From DASRRB01 sp036732755 (GTDB lineage Bacteria > Planctomycetota > B15-G4 > SIAN01), in the NCBI GenBank assembly GCA_036732755.1, contig DAINBU010000082.1, forward strand, positions 1 to 22,071: a DNA stretch of 22,071 nt, given 5' to 3'. Position numbers and translations under genes: made by a program. Below the pieces are notes generated by a model that did not search any database, was not told the origin of the DNA, and saw nothing but the letters and a program-made list of their open reading frames with translations. Of this stretch, positions 1-8,678 are shown in pieces. Positions within the stretch are counted from its first letter, which is position 1. The number at the start of each line of letters is the position of its first letter.

Positions 1-1991
1 TGCACTGGCGCTTCTCGTAGCGGAAGTCGGACTGGAGCAGTTTGAGCGGGTCGCGCTGCCACTTCAATTCGAAGGCGGCGATCGGAGCGCCGTCGCGCGC
101 GGCGACGACGTCGACGACGAGCGCGCCCTTCTGCGCGGGCCGCGCCTTCGCGACGTCGACGACGAGGTCGGGCGCGTGCTCGGCGTCGCCGAGCTCGACG
201 GCGCCGAGCAGCGTCTCGCCGCACCAGAGCGCGACGAACTTCATCGCCGCGCTCGCCGGCGTGAATTCGTAGCGGTCCTCGTCGCGCAGCAGCGTCCCGC
301 GGTCCTCGGCGTGGTCGAACGAGTTCGAACGGCCGCGCGGATCGTTGCGCGTGCCGGCGACGACGAGCTCGCCGGGCACCCTCGCGAGGCGGGCGGACGC
401 GCCGTCGGCGGTCACGACGCGGCCGCGCCACGTCGCCGCGCGCACGAGCCGGAACGACGCGGCGTGCTCGCGCTCGCCCTCGGGCACGACGATGCGGCCG
501 AGCTCGCAGCGCAGGAAGCCGGGCGCGGACGCGGAGAGCGTGAAGGAGCGGTACGGGAAGGACGCGGTCCGGTAGCGACCGTCCGCGTCGGTGGTCGCGC
601 CGTTCAGCGTCGTCGTCGAGGAGTGGTGCGTGTCGCCTTCGAAGCGGCAGACGTGGACGCCCGCGTTCGCGAGCGGGACGCCCTGGTCGTCGGCGACGAC
701 GCCGGCGAAGACGACGCCGGGGACGAGCGTGAGGTCGAGCGGCGCGTGCGGGCCGTCGGCGGCGGTCTTCACGCCGGCCGCCGGTGCGACGCCATCGACG
801 GGGTGGACCGCCGCGATCGCGATCGTCGCACCGCGCCGGACGGCGTCGAAACGGAAGCGCCCTTCGGCCGTGCGCACGACGCACAAACCGCCGTCGCCGG
901 CGCCCGGCGCCGCCCTGACCGCGAGCGCCGGGACGTCGAAGCAGAGCTGGTCGAGCCGGTCGTTCGCCCCCTCCAGGCCGCTCTCGTCGAGCAGCACGAA
1001 CGCGTCCGTGACCGGATCGCCGCGGAGGTTGCGGACGACCCCTTCGAGCGCAAGCTCGGCGGCGGCCGGCGCCGTCGCAGGCGTCGGCGCGCGCTCGGGC
1101 TTCGGCGTCGCGTCGGGCGCCCGCGTCGCGCTCGCCGCGGGCACGAGCGGCGCGGCGTCGGCCGACTCCGCCGCGATCCGCGCGTCGCGCGCGTGCGCCG
1201 CGTCGGACAGCGCGTCGCGCGGCGGGAGCCGCTCGGGCTCGCACAGCTTCACGACCGTGAACGTCCCCGCCGCGACCACGACCACGGCCGCCGCGAGCTG
1301 CAGCTTCATCGACATCCCGAGCACTCCCAGCACTCCGACGACACTCACTCCGCTCGCGACCGCCGCCGTCGCCGCCGACGACTTCGCAAGCACCAGGTGG
1401 CGCACCGTCCGGCGCGTCGCGCCATCGAGCAGGCCGACCAGCGCGACCGCCCATTCGCCCGTGCTGCTCGCGTCCCCCGACCGCTTCACGCGCTGCGCGC
1501 GCCGCTCGACCAGCTCCGCGCGCAGCAGCTCGAGCCCGCGCTTGACGCGCGTGCGGACCGTCTCGACCGGGACGCGCGTCGCCTTCGCGATCGCGCGCGG
1601 CGGCCGGTCCTCGAAGAAGCGCAGCAGCAGCGCCGTGCGATAGGGCTCGGCGAGCGCGAGCACCGCCGCGGAGATCTCGTGCTGCAGCGCCGCGCGCGCG
1701 ACCACCTCGTCGGCCGCCGGCTCCGGATCGCGTCGGACGGCGCGCTGCTCGTGCTCGACACGTCCTGCGTCATCCAGCCGGTCGCGCCGCACCAGCCGCC
1801 GCACCACCGTGGCGAGCCACGCCCGCGGATGCTCCGCCGTCGCCGGCGGCGCATCGAGCGCCGCGAGCAGCGCGCGCTGGACCAGGTCGTCGGCGCGTGC
1901 GGCGTCGACGACCAGCGACGACGCGAGCCGCCGCAGCCAGGAGCGCTGCCGCAACAGGGCGTCGAGCACGGGCGTCGCGTCGGAGCTCATC
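1..1991 (-). CDS. Membrane-tethered ECF-type sigma factor with exported CarboxypepD_reg-like region (C-terminus outside window)
   Basis: The 663 visible residues read without interruption to the window edge. Residues ~15-70 match sigma-70 region 2 (ARADDLVQRALLAAL at 31-45) and ~100-160 match region 4 (EPYRTALLLRFFEDRPPRAIA, then a helix-turn-helix ending VETVRTRVKRGLELLR). A hydrophobic stretch (~207-225) and a stronger transmembrane helix (~229-248) follow, then Cys250 and an Ala/Pro-rich linker to ~312. The rest is beta-rich with CarboxypepD_reg-like units at ~314-423 and ~426-515 (TTDADGRYRT at 466-475) and further beta-rich sequence. The expected topology is sigma domain inside, C-terminal region outside. 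It is colinear with the upstream paralogue at 2074-4758 as far as it can be seen. The ATG at 1991 is placed where region 2 needs it. A signal-responsive transcription role is inferred; the signal and target genes are unknown. Confidence 0.85.
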
Positions 1992-2025
1992 GTTCCGGCG
2001 CGTGAATGTCGGGCCGCGGCGGAAG

Positions 2026-2033
2026 CGGTTCAA
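2026..2033 (-). promoter_or_regulatory. TGAACCGC box upstream of the downstream sigma gene
   Basis: On the minus strand TGAACCGC lies 36 nt (counted from the end of TGAACC) before the ATG at 1991. The paralogous gene has the same octamer 32 nt before its ATG, and the sequence after it is similar (GCnTyCG-rich, then TTCA). GAACC resembles the -35 element typical of ECF sigma factors. CGACAT lies 15 nt further on and could be a -10, though the paralogue lacks a clear match there. The promoter role is inference. Confidence 0.45.
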
Positions 2034-2073
2034 CCGTCGAGTGGAGAAAGCGGAGCCAGCCCTTCGATCGGTG

Positions 2074-4758
2074 TCACTTCTCCCGGGAAGACGGCGGCGG
2101 GGCGAGCAGCGGGACGAAAACCTTGGCGCCGGCGGTCGCACGGAAGCGGACCGTCTCGCTGCGCCACTTCGGGGAAGCGAATTCGATCGAGTAGAGCCCC
2201 TCGGCGAGCCGGTGCTTCGTCGTGCCCGACCCTCGACGGACGACGAAGCGGCCCGGCCGGTGTTCATCCACGACCGGGATGCCGTGTTCGTCGACGATGC
2301 GCAGCCAGTTGAGATCGCCCTTCGTGCTCTCGTCAAGCGCGACGGTGACGCCGACCAGAACGCCGGGCTCCAGCGTCACGACGACGTTCGCGTCACCGTC
2401 ACGTGCGTGCGAGGCGGCGGGCGCGAGGCCGTCGTAGTCCGCGACGACGAACCAATCGCCCTCCGGCACGCCGTCGAAGCGGAACGCGCCAGCGTCGTTC
2501 GTCCTCGCGAGGCATTCCGGAAGCGCGAGCGCGAGGCCTCCGTCGGACGCGCGCAGGCAGAGCGTCGCGCCGACGAGCGGAGCGCCGCCCCGATCGACGA
2601 CTCGGCCGGCAATCGACGCCTTCGCGCGCCGCATCTCGACGCGCAACGGCAGCGCGTCCGGCTCCGTCTGGGACGCGACGAACACGCAACGCGCCGCGAA
2701 ATCGGGCGCGCGCACGGTCAGGACGTACTTGCCAGGATTCAGGGCGTCGAGCCGCGCTCTCCCCGATTCGTCGCGGAAGACTCGGGGTTCCGAATCGGCG
2801 ACTCCGGGAGCATTCGATGCGAGCGAGTCGAAGCTCAGCGCGAGGGTGAACTCGGGGATCGGCCGTCCCGTCGCACCGTCGACGACTTCGAGCGCGAGCG
2901 AAGCGGCAACGGGGGGTGCGGCGGCTCGCGCGAGGTCGATGCGCAGCTCCGGCCCGGCGCCCTGCGGCGGCACGGCGGCCCATCCGAGCAGAACGCCGCG
3001 TGACCAGATCGAAAGGAACGCCGGGCGGCCCGACTCGCACGCGAATTCGTAGCGGTCGTTCGCGCGCTCGACCGTGCCGTGCAAACCGGTTACGAGAGCC
3101 GGCGTCGCGGTCTCGGGCGATCGAAGCGATCCGACCACCTCGAGCGGGCGATCCGTCGTGGCGAGTCGCGCCGGTGAGCCGTCGAGATTCACGATCGCAC
3201 CCGAGAGTCGCGGCGCCGGATCCAGCGTGCAGTCCTCCTGGTGGTCGTGCACGTCGGACGCGACGACGAGGTCGCCTCCGCTTCCCGGCGTCCGCGTCCA
3301 CTGCATCACGTATCCCGTCGCTCCGAATTGGAAGGAGAAGACGCGGAACGGGACCGCAAGCGTGCGATAGGTCCCGTCCGGACCGCACGTCGCGGAGAGG
3401 AACGCGGAGTCATTCCCCTTCTGCCGCTCCCGGACCGTGGCCGCCTCCTTCGGCATGGACGCGGTGACGAACACGTAGGCGCCCGGCACCGGGTTGCCGG
3501 ATGGATCGCGGACGGTCCCGTGCAGGACGACGCCGTCGAGGAGCTCGAGCTCGACCTCCTTCGTCGATCCGGCGCGTTCGAGCGCGACGCCGATCGCGAG
3601 CGCGAGTCCGCGCGTCCGTTCGACGGCGGCGACGTTCCAGTCGGTGCCGGGCGCGAGGGCCCCGAGGTTGAACGCACCGCCTTCGTCGGTCGTCGCGCGC
3701 CGCAAGTCGCCGTGGTCCGCGTCGAGTCCGGATTCGCGCGCGAGATACTCGAACTCCTGCACGAGATTCCAGATCGTCGGGAAGCGCGCCTTGCCGTGTT
3801 CGACGCGCTCGGCGAGGACGATCGCGCCCTCCACCGGCTCACCGCTCGAATCGACGACGAGGCCTTCGAGGGCGACCGAGGTCGGCGGGACGACCGGCCG
3901 CTCGACGCCGGGCGCGCTGGCCGGCGGGACTTCGGTGCGCGCAGCTTCCGCCGGTACCGTCGCCGGAACCGTCGACGATGGTGGAGCCGCGCCTCGCCGC
4001 GAGGGCGTCGCATCGGACGCGACTGGCAGCGCCGGCGATCGGCAGACCTCCACCGCCGTGAACGCGCCCGCCGCGAGGACGACCGCCGCTGCGGCCAGCT
4101 TCCATTTCGCCGTCATCGCGAGCACCCCCACCACGCCCGCCCACCCGATCCCGCCCGCCACCGACACGCTCGCCGCCGAGCTCTTCGCCGCGACGAGGCG
4201 GCGCAGGCCGCTCCAGTGGCGCGGCTCGATCAGCGACAACAGCGCGAACACCCAGTCCTGCGCGCGCCGCTCGACGTAGCGGGCGCGCAGCAGCTCGAGC
4301 CCGCGCTTCAGCCGCGTGCGCACCGTCTCGACCGGCGCGCGCGTCTCCTTCGCGATCGCGCGCGGCGAGCGGTTCTCGAAGAAACGCAGCAGCAGCGTGG
4401 TGCGATACGGCTCGTCGAGCGCGAGCACCGCGTCGACGAGCGCGCGCTGCGTCTCGGCGCGCGCGACGACCTCGTGCACGGACGGGGCCGGACCGGCGGG
4501 CGGCGCGGCCGACTCGTGGCGCTCGCGCCGTTGTTTTGAACGCGCCGCGCGGCGCGCGAGGCTGCGCACGACGCTCGCGAGCCAGGCGCGCGGCGCATCC
4601 GTGCGCTTCGGCGGCTGCGTCAGCGCGGCGAGCAGCGTCTGCTGCGCGACGTCGTCGGCGCGCGCCGCATCGACGACGAGGTGCGCCGCGACGCGCCGCA
4701 CCCACGCCGCGTGCTGCAGCAGCTGCTCCGCCTGGAAACCGGTCGCTCCGTCGCCCAT
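2074..4758 (-). CDS. Membrane-tethered ECF-type sigma factor with exported CarboxypepD_reg-like repeats
   Basis: An 894-residue protein, complete in the window. Sigma-70 region 2 is at ~12-70 (AARADDVAQQTLLAAL) and region 4 at ~110-160 (LDEPYRTTLLLRFFENRSPR, then VETVRTRLKRGLELLR). Two hydrophobic stretches follow (~197-215 and ~219-238), split by TAKWK, then Cys239. After a Pro/Ala/Ser-rich linker come several beta-sandwich units: EGLVVDSSGEPVEGA, HGTVRDPSGNPVPGA, ALEVVDGATGRPIPEF and AGRVVDRGGAPLVGA, the usual starts of CarboxypepD_reg repeats. There is no anti-sigma gene next to it. The ATG at 4758 is chosen because it aligns with the paralogue's start and keeps the spacing to the shared TGAACCGC box; an in-frame ATG at 4767 would add three residues. 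Neither start has a clear Shine-Dalgarno. The sigma/sensor role is inferred from architecture. Confidence 0.88.
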   Translation of the reverse strand: MGDGATGFQAEQLLQHAAWVRRVAAHLVVDAARADDVAQQTLLAALTQPPKRTDAPRAWLASVVRSLARRAARSKQRRERHESAAPPAGPAPSVHEVVARAETQRALVDAVLALDEPYRTTLLLRFFENRSPRAIAKETRAPVETVRTRLKRGLELLRARYVERRAQDWVFALLSLIEPRHWSGLRRLVAAKSSAASVSVAGGIGWAGVVGVLAMTAKWKLAAAAVVLAAGAFTAVEVCRSPALPVASDATPSRRGAAPPSSTVPATVPAEAARTEVPPASAPGVERPVVPPTSVALEGLVVDSSGEPVEGAIVLAERVEHGKARFPTIWNLVQEFEYLARESGLDADHGDLRRATTDEGGAFNLGALAPGTDWNVAAVERTRGLALAIGVALERAGSTKEVELELLDGVVLHGTVRDPSGNPVPGAYVFVTASMPKEAATVRERQKGNDSAFLSATCGPDGTYRTLAVPFRVFSFQFGATGYVMQWTRTPGSGGDLVVASDVHDHQEDCTLDPAPRLSGAIVNLDGSPARLATTDRPLEVVGSLRSPETATPALVTGLHGTVERANDRYEFACESGRPAFLSIWSRGVLLGWAAVPPQGAGPELRIDLARAAAPPVAASLALEVVDGATGRPIPEFTLALSFDSLASNAPGVADSEPRVFRDESGRARLDALNPGKYVLTVRAPDFAARCVFVASQTEPDALPLRVEMRRAKASIAGRVVDRGGAPLVGATLCLRASDGGLALALPECLARTNDAGAFRFDGVPEGDWFVVADYDGLAPAASHARDGDANVVVTLEPGVLVGVTVALDESTKGDLNWLRIVDEHGIPVVDEHRPGRFVVRRGSGTTKHRLAEGLYSIEFASPKWRSETVRFRATAGAKVFVPLLAPPPSSREK

Positions 4759-4788
4759 GCGCGCCATGAAAGCCCGGCGCGGCCGAAT

Positions 4789-4796
4789 GCGGTTCA
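4789..4796 (-). promoter_or_regulatory. TGAACCGC box upstream of the complete sigma gene
   Basis: TGAACCGC on the minus strand, 32 nt (from the end of TGAACC) before the ATG at 4758. It is the same octamer, at nearly the same distance, as in front of the paralogue at 1-1991. It resembles an ECF -35 element, so autoregulation is possible (inference). It lies in the 123-bp gap shared with the divergent gene that starts at 4882. Confidence 0.45.
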
Positions 4797-4881
4797 GTGC
4801 GCCCGCCCGACGGCGATTTCGGCGTCCCCGGAGCGCGGGCTCACGGGCAGACTCGCCCCTCCACTTCGAGGGAGATGGAGC

Positions 4882-7182
4882 GTGGACGGGCGTCGAGTCC
4901 TGGGGGTCGCGGGAGCGGTGGCGGTCGCGGTCGTCGCGGTCACCCTCTTCCAGATGTTGCGTTCGCCGCACGGGGAGGGCGACGCTTCGCGCAACCCTGG
5001 GGCGCCCGCGGGGTCGGCGCGCCGCGCCGGCGACGCGACCGGTCCGACCGACGTCGCGACGGAGTCGAGGCGCGACGTCGGCGGCGTTCACGCGAAGCGC
5101 GAGGGGCTCGCTCCCGAAGCGCCCGCCGAGCGCAGCGGAGACGCGCGCGAGCCGGCGGCGGCGCTCCTGAAGATCGTCGTGACCGATCGCGTCCGCGGCG
5201 GCCCGCTCGCCGGCGTCGTCGTGAAGCCCGACGCCTCCGACTTCAAGCCGCGCGAGCTCGCCGCGATCCGGACACGCAACGGCTTCACCGCCGACGCGAA
5301 GCTCGAATTCACGACCGACGCCGGCGGCGGCGCGGCGCTCCACTGGATCCCGGGCCGCGCGATCTACGTCACCTTCCGACCCGGGGGTCGCGTCGAGGAC
5401 GAGCAGTCGCAGATCGTCCCGCCGCTGAACGTCGATGAAGTGCGCGAGCTCGCTGTCGCGCTCTTCTCGGGGCCCGACCTCCTCTTCTGTGCGCAGGTCG
5501 TCGCGGGCGACGAGAGTCGCGAAGGTCACGAAGGCGGCGCCGCGGTGCGGCCCGTTGCCGGCGCGCAGGTCCTCCAACACGACTGGAAGCGGAAGCCGAC
5601 GCCGGTCGCGACGACGGGCACCGATGGTCGCTTCCAGTTCACGGAGCGCTCGTGGCGGAACGGCGGCTTCGAGGTCGCGGCCGACGGCTTCGCGCCCGCC
5701 TTCGCGAGGGTCGAGCCGGGCCACGAGTCGGTCGAGCGCGCGTTCGTCCTGCGGCTGGCGAAGCCGGCGCGGTTGCAGGCGCGCGTGCGCGACGCGGGTG
5801 GCGCGGCGATTCCCGCCGCCACGATCGAGCTGAGCGTCTCCCCGACCCTGCTGGCGCAGCCCCATCCGATCCCGGTCGACGCGCCGCGCATCGTCCGGAC
5901 CGCGACCACCGACGACGCGGGCCGCGCGACGCTCGAGGCGCTGCCGCCGGGCGTGGCGCTCGACCTCGACGTGACCGCGGCCGGCTGCGCGCCGCTGCAA
6001 GAGAAGGAGGCGCTCCGTCTCGAGGCGGGCGCGACGGGCGAGCGCGAGTTCACGCTCGGGACGGTCGCGCGCGTGCGCGGGCGCGTGGTCGACACCGACG
6101 GCAACGCGGTCGAGGCGGCGCTCCTGCGGATGATGCCGCAGTCCGACCTCGAGCCCGACGCGCGGCGCCGCCTCGACGACCGCCGGAAACGGCGCTCCGC
6201 CAAACCCTCCGGCGCGGACGGCCGCTTCGAGATCGCGGACGTGCCTTCCGGGACGTGGTGGCTCGACCTCGATCCGGGCGAGCCGATGCCCTACGCCGGT
6301 GGCGAGCCGACGCGAGCTCCGTCCACGGTGAAGGTGCGCGGCGAAAAGCACCGCGCCGCATCCTCGCTCCTCGCCGTCGAGGTGCCGGCCTTCACGAAGG
6401 AGGTCGAGGTCACGCTGGTCGTCACGCTCGACCTCTCGATCCGCGGTCGCGTCCGCGGCCCGGAGGGCGGCGAGTTCTACGCCGTCGAGGTCCTCGCCTA
6501 CTCGGTCGCGATGCCCGCGTTCGGCGTCGTGACCACAGTGCCGAAGTCGGACGGCACCTTCGAGCTCGCCCCGCTCGTCGACGGCGAATGGGAGATTGCG
6601 GTCGGCATCGACGACGAGTCGCAAGGCTACGGCGAGCCGCCGCCGCGGCGCGTGAAGGCGGGCGCGACCGACGTCGAGTTCGTCCTCGAGAAGAGCGCCG
6701 TCGCGATCGCCGGCCGCGTGATCGACGCGACCACGCTCCAGCCGGTCGAGGGCGCGTGGTGCTCGGGGACCGACGACGCCAACGGGCGCGAGCGCGCGCG
6801 CGGCAGCGGCGACGACGGCCACTTCGAGCTCCGCTTCCCGACCGGCGGGACTTTCACCGTCCGCGTCACCACGCGCGACGGCCGCATCGGCCTCGCGACG
6901 AACGTGGTCGTCGCGTCAGGCGGGAAGTCCGATGCGCTCGAGATCGCGCTCGCGCCCGGAGCGAAGCTCAAGCTCACGGTCAAGGACCCTCCCGCCGGCT
7001 GCCGCTTCGAGGTCCGCCGCGACGGCCGCGTCGTCGCCGCCGACGAGTTCGGCACCAGCCGCGAGGTCGAGCAGACCGTCCCGCCCGGCCACCTCGAAGT
7101 CCGCCTCTTTCGCGGAGACGACCTGATCGCGACGCACGAAGTCGACGCGAAGAGCGGCGCGACCGTGAGCTGCGGCGAGTGA
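4882..7182 (+). CDS. Membrane-anchored CarboxypepD_reg-like repeat protein
   Basis: A 766-residue protein. The GTG at 4882 is preferred because a GGGAG-type Shine-Dalgarno (4870-4875) precedes it and it puts a transmembrane helix at the N-terminus (residues ~5-26, LGVAGAVAVAVVAVTLFQML after DGRR); the frame is open further upstream. A disordered Ala/Gly/Arg-rich linker reaches ~95. Successive beta-sandwich units follow, recognisable from starts such as RGRVVDTDGNAVEAA (~399) and AGRVIDATTLQPVEGA and from turns such as GTDGRF, TTDDAGRA, GADGRFEI and SGDDGHFEL. These match CarboxypepD_reg or related Ig-like folds. There are no peptidase active-site motifs, so this is not a carboxypeptidase. It resembles the exported half of the two sigma proteins but has no sigma domain, and it diverges from one of them. 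A surface binding or partner role is a guess. Confidence 0.82.
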   Translation: MDGRRVLGVAGAVAVAVVAVTLFQMLRSPHGEGDASRNPGAPAGSARRAGDATGPTDVATESRRDVGGVHAKREGLAPEAPAERSGDAREPAAALLKIVVTDRVRGGPLAGVVVKPDASDFKPRELAAIRTRNGFTADAKLEFTTDAGGGAALHWIPGRAIYVTFRPGGRVEDEQSQIVPPLNVDEVRELAVALFSGPDLLFCAQVVAGDESREGHEGGAAVRPVAGAQVLQHDWKRKPTPVATTGTDGRFQFTERSWRNGGFEVAADGFAPAFARVEPGHESVERAFVLRLAKPARLQARVRDAGGAAIPAATIELSVSPTLLAQPHPIPVDAPRIVRTATTDDAGRATLEALPPGVALDLDVTAAGCAPLQEKEALRLEAGATGEREFTLGTVARVRGRVVDTDGNAVEAALLRMMPQSDLEPDARRRLDDRRKRRSAKPSGADGRFEIADVPSGTWWLDLDPGEPMPYAGGEPTRAPSTVKVRGEKHRAASSLLAVEVPAFTKEVEVTLVVTLDLSIRGRVRGPEGGEFYAVEVLAYSVAMPAFGVVTTVPKSDGTFELAPLVDGEWEIAVGIDDESQGYGEPPPRRVKAGATDVEFVLEKSAVAIAGRVIDATTLQPVEGAWCSGTDDANGRERARGSGDDGHFELRFPTGGTFTVRVTTRDGRIGLATNVVVASGGKSDALEIALAPGAKLKLTVKDPPAGCRFEVRRDGRVVAADEFGTSREVEQTVPPGHLEVRLFRGDDLIATHEVDAKSGATVSCGE

Positions 7183-7196
7183 CCGCTCCGCGGGTC

Positions 7197-7202
7197 TACA
7201 AT
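7197..7202 (+). promoter_or_regulatory. Putative -10 element (TACAAT) of the glcDEF operon
   Basis: TACAAT is followed by the C-rich CGTCGCCCC directly before the glcD ATG at 7212. Start of transcription would fall only a few bases before the ATG, so the message would be nearly leaderless. No convincing -35 was seen. The same TAnnnT plus C-rich pattern with identical 9-nt spacing precedes the cupin gene. Confidence 0.45.
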
Positions 7203-7211
7203 CGTCGCCCC

Positions 7212-8678
7212 ATGTCTCCCGCCAGCCCCGCGACCACGACGTTCCGCGAGCTCGTGAAGATCGTCGGCACGGAGCACGTCCTCACCGACGCGGCCGATCT
7301 CCTCGTCTACGAGTCGGACGGGCTCACGCACTACCGGCAGCGGCCGCGGGCGATCGTGCTGCCGGGGTCGACGGCGGAGGTGGCGGCGGTCGTGAAGTGG
7401 TGCACTGCGACCGGGACGCCGTACGTGCCGCGCGGGGCGGGGACGGGGCTGTCGGGCGGGGCGCTGCCGTGCGGGACCGGGATCGTGGTCGAGACGGCGC
7501 GCCTGCGCGCGATCCTCGAGGTGAACGCGCGCGACCGCTACGCACGCGTCCAGTGCGGCGTGATCAACGCCGAGCTGTCGGTGGCCGTGAAGCCGCTCGG
7601 ACTGCACTACGCGCCCGACCCGTCGTCGCAGACGGCGTGCACGCTCGGCGGGAACGTCGCCGAGAACTCGGGCGGCCCGCACACGATGAAGTACGGGACG
7701 ACGACCGACCACGTGCTCGGACTCACGATCGTCACGGCGGAGGGCGAGGTCGTCGAGCTCGGCGGCACGCGCCTCGACGAGCCGGGGCTCGACCTGGTCG
7801 GGACCTTCGTCGCGTCGGAGGGGACGTTCGGGATCGCGACGGAGCTGATCGTTCGCCTCACGCCGACGCCGGCCACCGTGCGCACTTTTCTCTTCGCGTT
7901 CCGCGCGCTCGACGACGCCTGCCGGATGGTGCGGCGCGTCGTCTCCGACGGGATCCTGCCGGCCGCGCTCGAGATGCTCGACAAGAAGACGATCGAGGTG
8001 GTCGAGGACTCGGTGCTCGCGGCCGGGTATCCGCGCGACGCGGACGCCGTCCTGCTCGTCGAGCTCGACGGGCTCGCCGCGCAGGTCGACGAGGACGCGG
8101 CGCTCGTGCGCACGCTCGGCGGCGAGTTCGGCGCGTTCGAGACGCGCGAGGCGACGTCGCCCGAAGAGCGCACGAAGCTGTGGAAAGGCCGGAAAGGAGC
8201 GTTCGGGGCGCTCGGCCGGCTGTCGCCCGACCTCTACGTGCAGGACGTGGTCGTGCCGCGCTCGAAGCTGCCCGAGATGCTGAAGCGCGTGCGCGAGATC
8301 GCGACCAAGCACCGCGTGCTGCTCTCCAACGTCTTCCACGCCGGCGACGGCAACCTCCACCCCAACATCAGCTACGACGGGCGCGACGCGGACGAGGTGA
8401 AGCGCGTGGTCGCGGCCGGCGAGGAGATCCTCGCCGCCTGCATCGAGAGGGGCGGCTCGCTCTCCGGCGAGCACGGCATCGGCATCGAGAAGCGCGACGC
8501 GATGGCGCTGCAGTTCACGCCCGACGACCTCGACGTCTTTTCGCGCGTGCGGCGCGCCTTCAATCCGTTGGGACTCTGCAATCCGGACAAGGTGCTGCCC
8601 GGACCGAAGGTGTGCATCGAGTTCCGGCCCGGCGTCGCGATCGCCGGCGTGACGCACCCCGAAGGGGCCGCACGGTGA
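7212..8678 (+). CDS. glcD: Glycolate oxidase / 2-hydroxyacid dehydrogenase FAD subunit GlcD
   Basis: A 488-residue flavoprotein, close to the usual GlcD length. The N-terminal PCMH-type FAD domain shows RPRAIVLPGSTAEVAAVV (~44-61), PRGAGTGLSGG (73-83) and PDPSSQTACTLGGNVAENSG (135-154). The C-terminal FAD-linked oxidase domain shows HAGDGNLHPN (376-385) and SGEHGIGIEKR (from 418), and ends FNPLGLCNPDKVLP. The family oxidises glycolate to glyoxylate and passes electrons via GlcE and GlcF towards the respiratory chain. Related subunits act on D-lactate or other 2-hydroxyacids, so the substrate is not fixed by sequence. It is the first gene of glcDEF, overlapping glcE by 4 nt (GTGA). Confidence 0.95.
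   Translation: MSPASPATTTFRELVKIVGTEHVLTDAADLLVYESDGLTHYRQRPRAIVLPGSTAEVAAVVKWCTATGTPYVPRGAGTGLSGGALPCGTGIVVETARLRAILEVNARDRYARVQCGVINAELSVAVKPLGLHYAPDPSSQTACTLGGNVAENSGGPHTMKYGTTTDHVLGLTIVTAEGEVVELGGTRLDEPGLDLVGTFVASEGTFGIATELIVRLTPTPATVRTFLFAFRALDDACRMVRRVVSDGILPAALEMLDKKTIEVVEDSVLAAGYPRDADAVLLVELDGLAAQVDEDAALVRTLGGEFGAFETREATSPEERTKLWKGRKGAFGALGRLSPDLYVQDVVVPRSKLPEMLKRVREIATKHRVLLSNVFHAGDGNLHPNISYDGRDADEVKRVVAAGEEILAACIERGGSLSGEHGIGIEKRDAMALQFTPDDLDVFSRVRRAFNPLGLCNPDKVLPGPKVCIEFRPGVAIAGVTHPEGAAR

Noticed and set aside
176..2005. A 609-residue plus-strand reading frame
   Set aside because: It is the antisense shadow of the fused sigma gene, which reads through the same interval with clear sigma motifs.
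2074..6822. One continuous 1582-residue minus-strand reading frame
   Set aside because: The part above 4767 is antisense to the CarboxypepD_reg protein gene and is Arg/Asp-rich low-complexity sequence typical of GC-rich shadows; the sigma homology begins at 4758.
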